Source of the DNA: Brevipalpus yothersi
Taxonomy: Eukaryota; Arthropoda; Arachnida; Trombidiformes; Tenuipalpidae
Assembly (NCBI GenBank): GCA_003956705.1
Contig: QZCP01000011.1
Span: forward strand, 61,146 to 125,145
DNA length: 64,000 nucleotides
Direction: 5' to 3'
The translations under genes and the position numbers were made by a program. The notes under the pieces were generated by a model. That model was not told where the DNA came from, did not search any database, and was given only the letters and a program-made list of their open reading frames with translations. This document shows, one piece after another, positions 21,143 to 33,409 of this stretch (position 1 is the stretch's first letter; the number at the start of each line of letters is the position of its first letter).

Positions 21143-24100
21143 CTACTGGTTGTTTTGGAAGAAGGTTGGGCAGTCATGATCACAGATGGCTGAGAGAGAG
21201 AGAGAGGGTATAGAAACAATTTGTTCATCATCTTGCCGAATAACGTCAGCCTTGATTATGAACAAGTAAGAATAAGGAGGCGGACGAAGAGGAAGAAGAA
21301 GAAGTAACAGTAAGTGAGGGGAAAGGGATGAATATGGGCGGACGAATAGGGCTTCGAATGTGAGTGTGATGGATGGTTTGTTCTCTTGACTATGATGATG
21401 ATCAACATTCGCTGACAAATATGAATATATATTTTTGAATAACTTATGATAGATTATGAACACAAACACTTACTACAAAAAGGAAATGGATCATCTTCAG
21501 GCGGAAGAAAGTTCATTGTGTCGATGTTAATGTCTCTGGTGTTGATTATTTCTTCATTCATTGGACGTCTCCATTCACCATTTACACAGATCAATTTTGC
21601 AGGCTTCGATAGTGTATAATTTTGATCACATTCATAGCTTAATACAGATCCTTCGACCGGTACATTCCAACATGATTTTGGTGTCAATGTATAACGACCA
21701 TGATCCACCTGTTGTGGTGGAGGACAGCCAGGTCTGGCAAACAATCGGCTATTTATTGTTCGTGTCCAACTTGTTCCCAGAATGGCGAATGTGCATTTGA
21801 AGTAAAAATCTCCAATTTTTTTACGATACTCTTCAGCCGAGTATTTATGAGACATGAACAAATGATAGGACCCATTTTTGAGTCGATCTATCGAACTGAA
21901 GGGTTCGGTTTTGAGAAAATGACCTGTTCCATTCGCGACCATGTTGAGAGCGATGTGTGTGGGCGCCCAATTGAATTGGTAAGGAGGAGAGAGAGAAGGC
22001 CCAAAATAATCATTAATATTAATATGATAATTGTATGGTGTGTAATGTTTGAACTCATGTATTTATGTAAATAATAATCAACTTGAATTGATGTCCCTGT
22101 CTCATTCAACTCATCATTTTGCCTCAGACTAACAAGATTTGAATTAAATTTGGGATTGAATTTCAGATAGAAGACTAATCAAGACAGCCATGCGAATGGC
22201 GTGATGCCATGCTTTATCAACTCACCAGAATTTTTTTCAAAAACTCCACATGATGGTATCGGCTTGGGAAACATTCCGATACATTCAAGACGGATTACCT
22301 CCAAACAATGGACCATATCTGAATACATGGTCCAATCGCTTTCTTTGCAAGCATCTGAAGAGAGAGAAACAGAAAAAGAATTGAACAAAGTTCAGTAGAA
22401 AGAAAGAAAAGCAGAAAAAAAGGAAGACAATGTTAGTATTAAGAGGGAGAGAACAGAATAGATCAGATGAGATGGGATCAAATCGTGATGTGAGGCCAGA
22501 GGAGGAGGGATAGAAGAACGGTACAAGAGGGCCAAAAGAAGCCGGAAAGAGGCGGCTAAAGGGCTAAAGGAAAACAGCGGGCTTGAGCTCCATGCATCCT
22601 TATGATGATGTCCTCCGGAGGTAAAGAAAAGGATGCAAAAAGAGAAAGGATGATTGCGGAAGTTTTACCGTTAATAATGGTTAGCTTTCCGTCCACGTCT
22701 GAACAGGAAATTTCGCTTTTAACTTTGCATGTGTAGTTTCCATGCATATCTATGTTTGCGCTTGGTATGAGCACGAAACTGGGACTTGATTTGGTCTCAT
22801 CAACTTGTTCTTTGAATACTCCTGATATCACCCGTTTATTGGTGACTAAATCATAAAAATACACCTGTTTGGAAGCAGAAATAAATATGCAAATGTACAT
22901 TAGATTGTCAGTGTAAAGTAGTAGGCCCAAGTGATAAGCTGAGAATACAGGATCATGATCGTCCGAATATGGAAGAGAAACTTCAACTAATTCACTTGAT
23001 GCTGACTCAATAAGGGAAGATTATTGCGTGAAGAAAGTGGAGCCTCTAAATTATGGGCCATGGAAGTCAGCACTAAATCCGAGTGAATTCCATCAAAATA
23101 ATGCTGGTAAAGCGAGACAAAATCTGGTCTTAATGACATTTTGGCGAGCGTGTTGACAAAATTTTCCCAGACCAAGGCGATAAACTCAAGAGAGAGGCAA
23201 TTAGTAACCAAAATATGCATCTCACACTGGATTACTGGGGTAAAGTGACTGTGGAAAACGGTGAAAGAAGATTCAGAGAAAGAAACAGAGAGAGAAAGAA
23301 AAAGAGAGGGAGGAAGATGGAGAGAAAGAGAAAGAGAAAGGACCAGGAAAAATGTGGTTCGCTGGTAATTTAAGGATGAATTTTAGGGATCGCTGTTTCT
23401 CCTGATTCTGGAGCGCGGAAGATGCTGAAAAACGATAGCAAAAAGTGGAAGAGGTGGGAAACAGAGGAGAAAGAGAAAAAGATATATGAAGAGAGAGAGA
23501 GAGAGAGAGAGAGAGAAGCAAGAAAATTGATGGAGAACTTGCTTCTCATCCTTCTCAATGTTCATCTTCAGGCCAGAAGCCAATTGGATACGAACTGAGA
23601 TAGTGAGCAGCAAAAGTTCAGCAACCTCCTCCATCGAACTTCTATCTTTTATCTTTTCCCTGCTTTTTCAGGCCCGCCTCATCCTCCTTCCATTCATCGA
23701 GCCATGTTCTACTCAATCGTTTTCATAACTTCAAAGTTTCTCTCTCTCACAACTCAAATCATACCACAAAATGATACATTGAATCAATTTTTTGATGATG
23801 ATTATTCAGCGATTCTGGTGCATAGCTGATTATGATGCTACGCTCTTATCGTAATATAGGGAAAAAGTTTGATAACTTTGATTTTAGTGTGTTCACAAAA
23901 TAAAACGACCCATCTAAATCCGGTTGCCATTCCGAGAAAGGGAAGGAAAAGAGAATGAATGAACAAACGAAGATATAGATGATGGTCTCATCATAAAGTG
24001 ATCTTTTGCCTCTTTCTGTGAGCGGCAAATAGTCCTAAACTCGGCCTCACAAGCACGAAAAGTGAAAGGCATGAGCGTGCATTATCATTAACATTATGTT

Positions 24101-27100
24101 GAGTGTGTGAGAAAAAATGTACTTTCGCGCCACAAAAAGATGCCATCCAAACTATTCCCCTCCTGAACGATGATGGTAATGATGACAACCGAGTCAGTAA
24201 TGGTTGGTATCTCTCTCTCTCTTTCGAGAAGATAGAGGAATCTTGATGAGCCACCGATATGGTTGAGGGAAGGTGAAAGTTTTCATATCTTGCAAAATTG
24301 TTCGAATGAATAATGATATCATTCACTGTCTGTTGAAAACTTGATAGAGAATCAATTTTTCCGTCAACCCAGATCACTGATTCATTTTCAATCGAATGAT
24401 AATAGATTGAACAGACACTGAAAAGATCATCTCATCTGAATCTCTGAGAACGATTATCGAAGAATTTACGTGATACCACAAATTGAATTCACACGAATGT
24501 ATCATACTCAATGAACGATAAGCCTCACGCTTCCGATATTGAATTGAAAAAATATGAAACGGATCCAGATATCATATTTTTGACTCAAAACAAGCTTATC
24601 ATATCAGATCGAAGAAGACACGAATTCATCATTCACTGATTGGGCAAGATGATTCTCATATCTTTCTGTGATTATTTTTTCCGTTTGATATTCGTTTGAT
24701 ATTCGATGCAACTCATGCAGCTCATGGTAATTCTTCGTGGTTTGGGTAAACCAATAAAAATGACTGTCCTGTATTCAACTCTTAGTGGCCGATTGCATTA
24801 AGATGGGTAAAACATCATCCAAAAATAGCTTCATTGTTGATAGATTAACGAAAAACGGCCTGTTATTGATCAACACTTTTGCGTGAGATTCATGGTAACA
24901 AAATACTTTTTGAGAAAGTTTATTCGAATGGATGAGTTCTCACGATGATCACTTGAAAATTTTTTTCCCAATCTTTCAGCACCTAAAGAATTATCGATAC
25001 ACAAATGCTCAAGTGAAAGTGTAATTTTTGCCGTTTCACCTCCATCGTTGAGTCTTCGGGTGAAGAGGAAAAAGGATCTGAAGATGAGTTTCCCCTAGCT
25101 TCATGTCAGTCATCACTATCCTCTCAACCGATAGCCCAATTTTTAATATTAACCCACCACAGCTGCCACCGCTGCCCCAATCAGCGAGACTATCATGGCC
25201 TCCGCCATGGCCAAGGCTCAGGAATTCTCACCTGCCCTCACCACCGGTATTGCTAGCATCTCCAACATGCTCGCCGAAGCTGCCAAATTCGTCAGACAAT
25301 CAGTTTCAGACGCCCTCGAAGGATTCAACGCTCAACGAAAGGCTCTCCGAGATGTTACCGTCGCCACCATCAAGAATGCCCGAGGATCAATCGATGGTTA
25401 CTTGGCTCAATTGCAAGGTGCTGAGCAAAACCTCCTCAAGGTCCTCAAGGAGAAGGCTGACAGTATCGTCAACGTTCTCGAGAATGTCAAGATCGAGGAG
25501 CCCCAAAGCGAGGTTCTCAAGAAGTTGTGGCCCCATGTTGCCCCTGTTCTCGAAGCCATGAAGGGTAAGGCTAACGCTGCCGTTGCCACCCTCTACCAAC
25601 AAGGTGCTAGCTTCATCGAAATGGTCAAGCCAACTCTTAACGAAGCTGCCAAAAAAACCGCTGAGGAGCTTAAGGCTACTCTTGACACCCTTGTTGTGCA
25701 AGCCGAGAAAGTCGACAAAATGGTCGATGATGAAGCTGCTGACCTCAAGAAGGCCATCGATGCCAACGAAGAGAAGACTCAAGCTCTCATCAAGGAACTC
25801 GAAGGAAAACTTTCCGCCGCTGTCCCCCAAAACTAAGCTCTTAACAACTTTCTTAGCATTGTTAATTGTAGTAGTCACCAAGTCTAACGGTTTGGATCAA
25901 TAAATTGCATCCATTGCATTTTACTTGCCTCACACTTTTGAATATTACATCGACGACTCACAATAAACACTAGTTCTTCAACCAAATTCATATTTTAGTA
26001 TATATTCATTATTTGGCGATTATATCGAATTTCAGCCACTTGCGGTTGATTTACATGGACCCAAGAGCGCGGTTCTGGAAGAAGCTCACTTTAAATCGTT
26101 CACTTGGAATCGATATGATCGGAAAATAAAGCCCTAAAGTGATATCAGGCTGCAAGAATGTTCAATGAGTCAAATAAACATGTACTGATGTCAAGATATA
26201 ACCGATAGATTGAGAATAACCATGTTGAAGGTAGAGATTGAATTACTTCGCAATACTAATGGATTCCCAATGCTATGCATCTCACTATCATAATATCGAT
26301 TTTTTTCACATACCCACCAAGTTTGAGATCACTCGAATCTGATACTTCAATGACATGATCTTTATTCCTTATCATCATCATCATGTTGTAGTACATGAAC
26401 TCTCCATCGATTGGTGAGAGAGACAACTTGTGATACAAACTTGTCAATAAGACTAGAGAAAAAAGTGGGAAATCGATAGGCTTAACTTTGACATAACTTG
26501 GTAAGCAATACTTGAACTCTTGAAATTTTTTTCGAACAATCTGACAACATGAGAAAGCCTTGGTTGTCACAGAAAAAAATTGGCTTATCTCAGCATTTAC
26601 CATACTAACTTGAAGTGATGCAGCGTTATTAGGTCAACATTTCATGGATGCGTGTTTAGGGATGCATCTTAATCTATGTCAATCAATTTCTATTAAGATT
26701 AGTGCAACACATAAGCATATACATATATACATGTGGTGGATAAATGATGGAAACAAACAACTACACGAATACATAAATGCTACATAAGATAAATTCACTG
26801 AAGGAATTGTAATGAAGCTGGTTTAAATCAATTGAGAAAAAAAAGAGAAACTAGGTCTGTTCCAAATCACAATGTTTACCAGTTAGTTAAAATTTAGTTG
26901 AAATTTTTCTGATGTTATTTTTTGAAGTCATCATCACACTCAAAATTTTGCAAGAAAACGAACTGCTTTTTCCGGTAGAAACTTCCTCAACAAAATATAG
27001 TAAATTCGGGTCGAATGATATTCCGAAAAAAAAATATTTCTCTCTCTCTCAACCATTACATAGCAAAAAGAAACAAATAAATTTTTTTCTCACTTTCTCT

Positions 27101-30100
27101 CTCTTCTCTTTTCTTCAAGAGATTTCTGACCATTTGAAAATAATTTGTCGAGACACATCAAATCATACGTCATCCATATAAGATTGGCACTGTATTAGCA
27201 CTGGCTGCTCACATGAAATAGTATGGCTGCAAATCTTTCCCCTTGGTCTGGGATCTGGACAGCTCTTAGCTACACAAGAGAGAGAAGTGATTACTTCCAT
27301 AATCGCTGTGACAATGAGTTCTCTGCCTGCACATATATCGGTGCTTGATTCAATAATCGATTTTTTGTCCCAAGAAATTTGTTTGTCATCCCAAAAAGAT
27401 GTTCGTTAAAATCATCCTCTTCTCACTGTTGGCCGTAGCGGTCACCAGTTTCACTCCACCGAAAAGTGAGTACATATTTGCCTTAACGAAATGGAGACAA
27501 ACTTTTGCTGTCTAAGTTGATGATGTTGTCGCTAACCGCAGATTACTCAAAAGTGCAGTAATTTTCAGACAGCAATTCAATTCACTATCACTTTGTACCT
27601 ATCTCTTGATCTCTAGATGATGGACTTCGAATTCTTCTTGCAGATCAAGAACCAATAGAACCAGAAGGAGAAGACGATGAATACTATCTGGATGATACTC
27701 TTGATGATGATCTTAAAGAGATTTCCGATGATTTGGCGATAATTTCAGCCAAAATAGCCACAATGGAAGAGGTTCCTGAACATATTACCGAAACATTTTA
27801 TCATGCTACCTCTCTTCACACCCTTGTCGGAGTTCAAATATTGAATCCATAAGAAGACGACTCAGAGGAAGAGGAAAACCAATATATGGACACAGTGGCA
27901 ACCCTGAAGGAAGAATTGATTCCACAAATCAAGGAATCAATCAGACGACTTCAATCTGGATTACAAACTCGTGGAGCTATGGATGTTCTCACCTCAGTAG
28001 TGGCAGAGCAAACTAAAGTTCTCGGTGCTTTCTTGGGTAACGATATGGATAAGCTCAAAGCAAGTGGTGTGCCTGGTGTAGCCGGACTTGTTAGTCCTTT
28101 TGTTGGCATGCTAGCACAATCTAATTCACAGTTTGGTAATCTGTTGGAATTTGCTCAATAAAAGTTCCGCAATCTTGAGCAAGGAGTTCACACTCTGAAC
28201 GAAGCTACTGGTGGAATGATTAAGCCCCTCAACGAATTGTCCACAGCTATCGGAGGTCTAGATTTTGCAATTGAAATGATCATGGATGAGAGCGTTAAGA
28301 GTCCCCGAGATGTTGTGGACTATTTGATTCAAACATTTTTGACCGCTAGTCAAGAGATTCCACGTGTTCATGATACTCTCAAGGGAATGTGTGGAACAAT
28401 CAAGTATGTGGAAGCGATTCCAGATGAAGAAGAAGAGCAACCAACTGAAAATCAAGCTGACGATCTCTCTGGACTCGATTTGACTTTCTGATCTCACCTC
28501 ATCGGTTCAAGGTGTTCAAATTACTAATAGAGAAGCATAATAAATTGCTTTTTCCGAATATGTAATATAAAGATATTCACTTTTGGTGAGTTAAGAAATG
28601 CGTTTTTCAGCTGAGAAATTTATTGTACGAGAGAAATTTGAGTAGAGGTTGTTTTCCGAAATTAGCTAGGAGTTCATCGATTGTTTGCTCATCTGTAGAG
28701 TCTAACGGCTCAGTGTGATTATTGGGCAAGTGAAAAGTTGAGTACAAAAAAGCTCAAAGGTTTTAGAGGTTTGATAATGAAAAAGCTGATTTCTAGCAAT
28801 ACGAAGAAAAATAAGTCTGCGTAAGCATCTTCCAAGATGAATAGGGCAGATGAGCGCAAGTCCAACCAGAATGATTGTTCATCATCACAGGACAGTTGTT
28901 TGCATGAGAATATAATGTTCATTATCTTCATCAACTAGTTTTCCCATAGTCTTGAGGTTTTTTCCACACACACACACATCCGATTTGAGGCATAATTTTA
29001 CAGGCTCACACAAAATAGCGATCATGCTAAGCATCCATTTCGGTAGATGATCAAAACAGGAATCGCTCTTGTATGACTAGTGAAAGTTTTACCCGATACA
29101 CGATACAAGTGATGGTTCCTACAAGATCTACCGAAATGTTTGTCAAGTCGATAGTCCGGTTCAGAAGAAGGGGAAAAGAATGAGAAAAACTGGTAGAGAA
29201 ATAAAAGAAGATGAGGCTTAGAATTCAAGAGAGTAGCATGAGTACATAAAAAAAAGAGTGAATAGAAGTGGGAGAGAGAGAGAGGGCGAAAGAGCAATGG
29301 GATGCTTGAAGCTCTAACTTTACGTTGATGATAATTTGAGAAGCCTATTTCCACGATGATCAAAGTGCAAGTCCCATGCATGGTTTTGATTTCTGACCTC
29401 CAACATGAAGCCACTTTGGGCATTCTTCACTCTCCTCCTCTCTCAACTCATCCGAAGCATTCTTGAGCCCCCTTCCTCTCTCTCTCTTTCTCTCTCTCTC
29501 TCTTGGTTTATCTCTTTTTTTCTAGTTTCATGAAAGACTCAATAATGATGATGATAATCCAGGATCGGGAAGATTGATTTTGGTCTTCACTTGTTCCCTT
29601 CCATCATGTTATTCTGTAAGATGCTGTTGTTCTGACAAAAGTGAATGGCAATCAATCGAGTCGAATCAAGTGAGATGAACTATTTTATATCCACTATCGG
29701 AATCAATGCTGTAATGATAAATTTAATTGAAAGGGGGTACATGAAAAGCAAACAAGTTGGAATCCATTCCTATTCAGGATGATTTTTTTCAATTCAATCG
29801 TTGAAGAGAGAGTGATAGAAAAAAAGCATTCATTGCAAACTGGATAGTTCAATTTTTCTTTCATCATAGTCCATCTAGTAGAAGGTTGATCTCGTCTCAT
29901 GAAAAAGAATGATTAATCAGCTCAGCGATCAAAGTTATTCGCGAGGAACTTGAAAAATTTTGAATCAACAATCGATGACCATTTGAATTGGGATGATTGG
30001 AAAGTAGGAGAGACAAAAACGGGAATCAATAAAATGAGCAGCATTGTTTTGCTTGATTAGAAAGTATCATATTCTGATGAGTAGACAATAACAACTCATC

Positions 30101-31744
30101 ATGAAATGGATGCTCTGATGAACCAAACGCTCATTGGAGTGGATAATTGGAGCGAAACTTTCACTTTTTCTCGCCTTTATCAGTGAACATCTACTGGCAT
30201 TGAAGGCATATTCCGAAAATAAAAGTGGTGAGAGAATGGTGTAGAGAGGAAAAAATGAAGATCGATTTTTGGCTACTTGACCATGTATGAACGATATTCA
30301 CTTGATGATCTCGGGAAAGAGAGAGGCTCAAGTAAAAAGATGGAGAGAGAGAAGATGAAGAGAAGCGGAACAACAATGATGCATGAAGGAAACGAAAAAG
30401 TGGAAAGAAAAGTTGATTTTTTTGACAAAAACTGTGGGCTCAATGTGGAATTCATGGCAAGAAGTGATGGTTTTTGGAGAGTTTGAATATTTTAAGTGTG
30501 AGAGTAGTAGTCATCGAGAATCAAGAGTTTGGAAGTTCATTTTTTCTGTTGAAGAAGCTACTTTTTTCGCTCTCTCATTTAGAATTTTCTCACAAAAACT
30601 TCCTCTCATTCAATGTACTAGATGTGCCATCAATTGACTACCCTCACTTTGAGGTGTTGCAAACCGATCGAGAAGAGCTTGTCAAAAAATAGATAAATTT
30701 TACATTATCAAGTGCCGATTCGAGTAACCGCACTCATACACACACATATATATCTACCAGTTTTGAATTGAAAAGCTTTTTGTATCCATTGAAAGAATAC
30801 AGAATCGAAAAGAATCAAGCAATTGGATCAGGATAATTCAAAATTCTCATAAAGGTTTGAGAGACCTATTTTATGAGCAGATTGAAGAGTATTTTCAGCA
30901 TGCAACAACTTTTCCAGCGGGACGATCATGAATAAAAATGCATTCAAAATCACTTACCTGCTCTCCATCTTTCAAAAATTCAATTGAAAGCGCTTTTTCA
31001 TCCTGGTTCTGTGGAATATATGAGCATGATAGAGTGAATGATTCACCCGCGAGCACATAATCACTATGGCCACTTTGGGACAAGAACTTTAAGCTCGTCA
31101 CTATTACACCGAGGGAAACTGTTTTGGAAGAGAAAAATGTGGCAGAAGATCAGAAGGAACGATCTTAGATGTTGAAAAATTATTCATTGATCCAATTATT
31201 CGAATGTGTAGGCTTCATGTAAAGCGATAGAAAATTTCATCAAAAACTTTCGGTCTCAAATTTTTATCATTTCCATCATAACTAATGACCTTTGATGCTT
31301 TTAGGAAGTGGATAAAATACGAGGGTGTCGAGTGTGTTGAATTAATTGCAGTTGTGCAGGCTATAAAATGAATTAACAGACTTCCATACGAGATGTAAAT
31401 GAAAAAAATTCACGATGAAAAGGAAGAATTTTCTCATTATTGGTGTTTCCTCTTACAATAAAATTATCTGTCAGAACACACACACATACACACACAATTT
31501 AATTGATGTGCTGATGATGATGATCAAGTAGCCAATAGACCTATCACAGTGATCAACTTCCTGGTACGAATGAAAAAACAATGTATCTACACTGCCTATG
31601 AACGGCGATTGTCTTGTATCATTTGTAACTGATGTTGAATCATGGATCATTTGACAGATAGAAAACTAACAGCGGCAAAAAAACACTGTACTCACCATTA
31701 AAATAGGAAGAAAATTGAATGAAAAATAATAGGAAGAACATCAT
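21143..31744 (-). CDS. Secreted Ig-Ig-sushi protein, Beaten-path-like
   Basis: Six exons reconstructed by donor, acceptor and phase: 31744-31696, 31118-30958, 22864-22669, 22354-22226, 21923-21474, 21189-21143; total 343 residues. Exon 1 encodes a signal peptide (MMFFLLFFIQFSSYF). Exons 2-3 form an Ig domain with FTLSCSY and GNYTCKV cysteines, plus the EFLKDGEQ-VYFYD strand that resembles Beat proteins. A second, less regular Ig-like unit uses LECIG and FYFKCTF. A sushi/CCP module follows (GCPPPQQVDHGRY ... LSYECDQNYTL ... LICVNGEWR) and a short Cys-containing tail ending FFQNNQ. Beat-family proteins are arthropod secreted or tethered axon-guidance ligands for Side receptors. Intron 2 is 8093 nt and hosts two opposite-strand genes. 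The 21923 acceptor is weak; the last exon's acceptor has a strong CT tract. Confidence 0.7.
22870..24802. other. Large-intron segment, GA-rich, no exon found
   Basis: Left part of the 8.1-kb intron of the Ig-sushi gene. GA/GAAA tracts occur at about 23275-23340 and 23490-23517 and near 24210-24226. ORFs here are serine/leucine/phenylalanine translations of those tracts. Confidence 0.5.
24803..25836 (+). CDS. Highly biased alpha-helical protein, function unknown
   Basis: The main exon runs 25163-25836. Reading frame is open upstream of the first ATG (25195) to a CCACCACAG acceptor at 25162 and begins in phase 1. A matching ATGG|GTAAAA donor lies at 24803-24806, giving MAATAAPISETIMAS and 225 residues. 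This two-exon model is inference; the alternative is a 213-residue protein starting at 25195. The protein is almost all amphipathic helix, rich in Ala, Lys, Glu and Leu, cysteine-free, with one LKKLWPHVAPVL kink. Codons are strongly biased to C-ending GCC, CTC, ATC and AAG, unlike its neighbours, indicating very high expression. AATAAA follows at about 25900. It resembles exchangeable apolipoproteins or other lipid-surface helical bundles in composition, but I recognise no family. It lies inside an intron of the opposite-strand gene. Confidence 0.8.
25837..27398. other. Large-intron segment between the two nested genes
   Basis: Contains the 3'UTR of the helical-protein gene and the upstream region of the secreted-protein gene. 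A 115-codon minus ORF (26256-26603) was inspected; it lies on the host gene's strand but no donor-acceptor pair or protein similarity supports it as an exon. Confidence 0.4.
27399..28491 (+). pseudogene. Secreted acidic/helical protein gene with two in-frame TAA codons
   Basis: Exon 1 (27399-27465) encodes the signal peptide MFVKIILFSLLAVAVTS; a GTGAGT donor and CTTCTTGCAG acceptor join it in phase 1 to exon 2 (27644-28491). The spliced frame continues to a stop at 28489-28491, but is interrupted by TAA at 27850-27852 and 28159-28161. There is no frameshift. Around the stops the translation remains protein-like: acidic stretch (EPEGEDDEYY), then EDDSEEEENQ right after the first stop, helical core ELIPQIKESIRRLQSGL ... 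KLKASGVPGVAGLVSPFVGML, and an acidic end (PDEEEEQ). Full length would be about 302 residues plus the two stops. Either a young pseudogene, stop readthrough, or three short ORFs. No family recognised. Polyadenylation signal AATAAA at about 28539. Confidence 0.7.
28492..30957. other. Large-intron segment, no gene recognised
   Basis: Right part of the host gene's intron. A CT tract (about 29475-29505) and GA tracts (29270-29290) are present. ORFs up to 133 codons here are rich in Ser/Phe/Leu and lack similarity or splice context. Confidence 0.45.
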
Positions 31745-32089
31745 CCCAATGGCAGTAGAGATAGCATTGTGTAATGAACGGGGAGAGAGAAAGAGAAAAA
31801 AAGATGACCCAAAAAAATTATTGTTTACGAATTGTGTGTATATGTCCCAAAGAACACTCTTTGGTATGTCGACTGTTTTCACTTCCAGCAGAACTCGACT
31901 TCACTCATCTAACTGTTTTTTTTCGGGAGAAAAGATCTGAGAGAGAGAAAGTCTCTCTCACTCAAAGTGAGCTTCTCTCTTCAATCGATATATCGCTTCA
32001 TGAGGATACCGATATTAGATACTGGTATTCACGTGTGTCTGAATTTTTCCAAAACATTTTGAGTGAAAATTTTGGACCATTTTTTAATC
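31745..32089. promoter_or_regulatory. Divergent region between the Ig-sushi gene and ICT1
   Basis: 345 bp separate the two start codons. An AGAGAGAGAAAG run near 31940-31950 and CT runs near 31952-31980 are present. The upstream ATG of the Ig-sushi frame at 31882 would add 46 residues before the signal peptide and is disfavoured. Confidence 0.4.
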
Positions 32090-32827
32090 ATGGCTATGTT
32101 AATTAGTAGACGTTTTTTGCATTCTACAAAATCAGTTTTCCAATCTAAATTGGCTTCTGGTTTTCTGGAGGAAGTGCCGCCATTCAAAAGTATCTATAGT
32201 TTAGACAAAGTTTATCCTAAAAGTTCTCTCGATATGTGTAAACCGGTAGAGGTGAGATAATTTCCGAATTTGTGAGACAGATTATTCATTTGTTTTTCTC
32301 CACCTTGTCAGACTCCTCAGACTACCGAGAAGTTCTCGGGCTATATACCTATGAACAAATTAAGTGTGACTTACGTTCGTAGTGGTAAACCAGGTGGACA
32401 AAATGTCAATAAGATTGACTCTCAAGCTGTGGTCAAATTCAAGTTATCGGAAGCTGACTGGATTCCTGATCACATCAGATCAGAATTGGGAAAATTAGTT
32501 AGTTTTTCATAATGTTTATCTTTTTCTTGATCAAAATTGTTTGACTTTCCCTTTTCTATTTGACAGCATCATAACTCAATCAACAAGGAAGGAGAATGGA
32601 TTATTCGATCTCAAAAAACTCGACATGCCACCCTTAATCTAGCGGATTGCTTGGACAAATTACGCACCTACATAGCTGAAGTTGAAGCCAACATAAAGCC
32701 TCCACCAGATCCCATAACTCTGGAACTTAGAAGAGCTCAATTTGAAAAGGCTGCTCAAGCGAGGTTAAGGCAAAAACGGCATCGTTCAGCTGCAATCAAA
32801 ATGAAAAATAACGCTATGAGCTCCTAA
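32090..32827 (+). CDS. MRPL58: Mitochondrial peptidyl-tRNA hydrolase ICT1 / large ribosomal subunit mL62
   Basis: Three exons (32090-32251, 32312-32497, 32567-32827) give 202 residues. Exon 1 encodes a basic mitochondrial presequence (MAMLISRRFLHSTKSVF). Exon 2 carries the class I release-factor-like domain with the catalytic GGQ motif (residues about 82-84, in RSGKPGGQNVNKIDSQAVVKF). Exon 3 encodes the HHNSINKEGEW segment, a helix and the basic C-terminal tail (RLRQKRHRSAAIKMK) that enters the mRNA channel of stalled ribosomes in known ICT1 proteins. The protein releases peptides from stalled mitoribosomes and is built into the large subunit in animals. An upstream in-frame ATG (32063) would lengthen the presequence by nine residues. 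Introns are 60 and 69 nt. Confidence 0.92.
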
Positions 32828-33409
32828 CAACTGCTATCTAGTTATCAACTGTACAGAATCATTTTATCAACCAGTCATGGATTAAATTTTGTTCTAGATA
32901 TTGGTAACTATATTCTTCATGTTCTATTCCACTTGGCATTCTCCAAAAAAAATCAATTGAATCAATTTAATTTTCTTTTCGACGATCAAGTAGCTGAACG
33001 ATTCAAAAGTCGATCTTGCATCACTCGAAACAAAAGATGGAACTACTATCTCCACCAAGCGGCGCACATTTTTTCAGATCTTTAAATCAACAAGCTTTTG
33101 ATCATTTGTTTTGAAGATGTTGAATCAGTTGTTTGATGAGCTTCAAATTGATTGGTTGGGTTAATGTGTTGTGTCGATGTTGTGTGTCAATTAATTTAAT
33201 CTGTTCTACAATTTTAAGTGTGGTCCTCTATTGTGTTCATCACCAGGTGAGTTTTGGTTAGGCTTGCGAGGTGTTGAATAGAAGGAGGTGTTTCTGTTGT
33301 TTCCATAGATCAACTTTTGGATTTAATTGAGGTGCTAGAGTTGATCATTTTCATTCAGTCACTATTGATATTTGTGAGTGAGCGTGTGTATTTGTATTCT
33401 CAGTTATCA
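32828..33409. other. Intergenic and 5' region of Integrator 12
   Basis: No gene recognised. The INTS12 frame stays open upstream to 33317, but the conserved protein begins at 33410. GTGAGTTTTGG near 33247 is donor-like and may end a 5'UTR exon. Confidence 0.4.

Noticed and set aside
25103..25903. ORFs of 106-164 codons on both strands over the helical-protein exon
   Set aside because: Shadows of a strongly codon-biased gene in other frames; the 25163-25836 frame has the protein-like composition and a splice acceptor.
26256..26603. 115-codon minus ORF in the large intron
   Set aside because: Considered as an extra exon of the Ig-sushi gene, but the Ig domain is already completed by the flanking exons and no phase-matched splice pair exists.
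29022..29423. 133-codon minus ORF
   Set aside because: Low-complexity Ser/Leu/Phe sequence partly from GA/CT repeats; no similarity or splice context.
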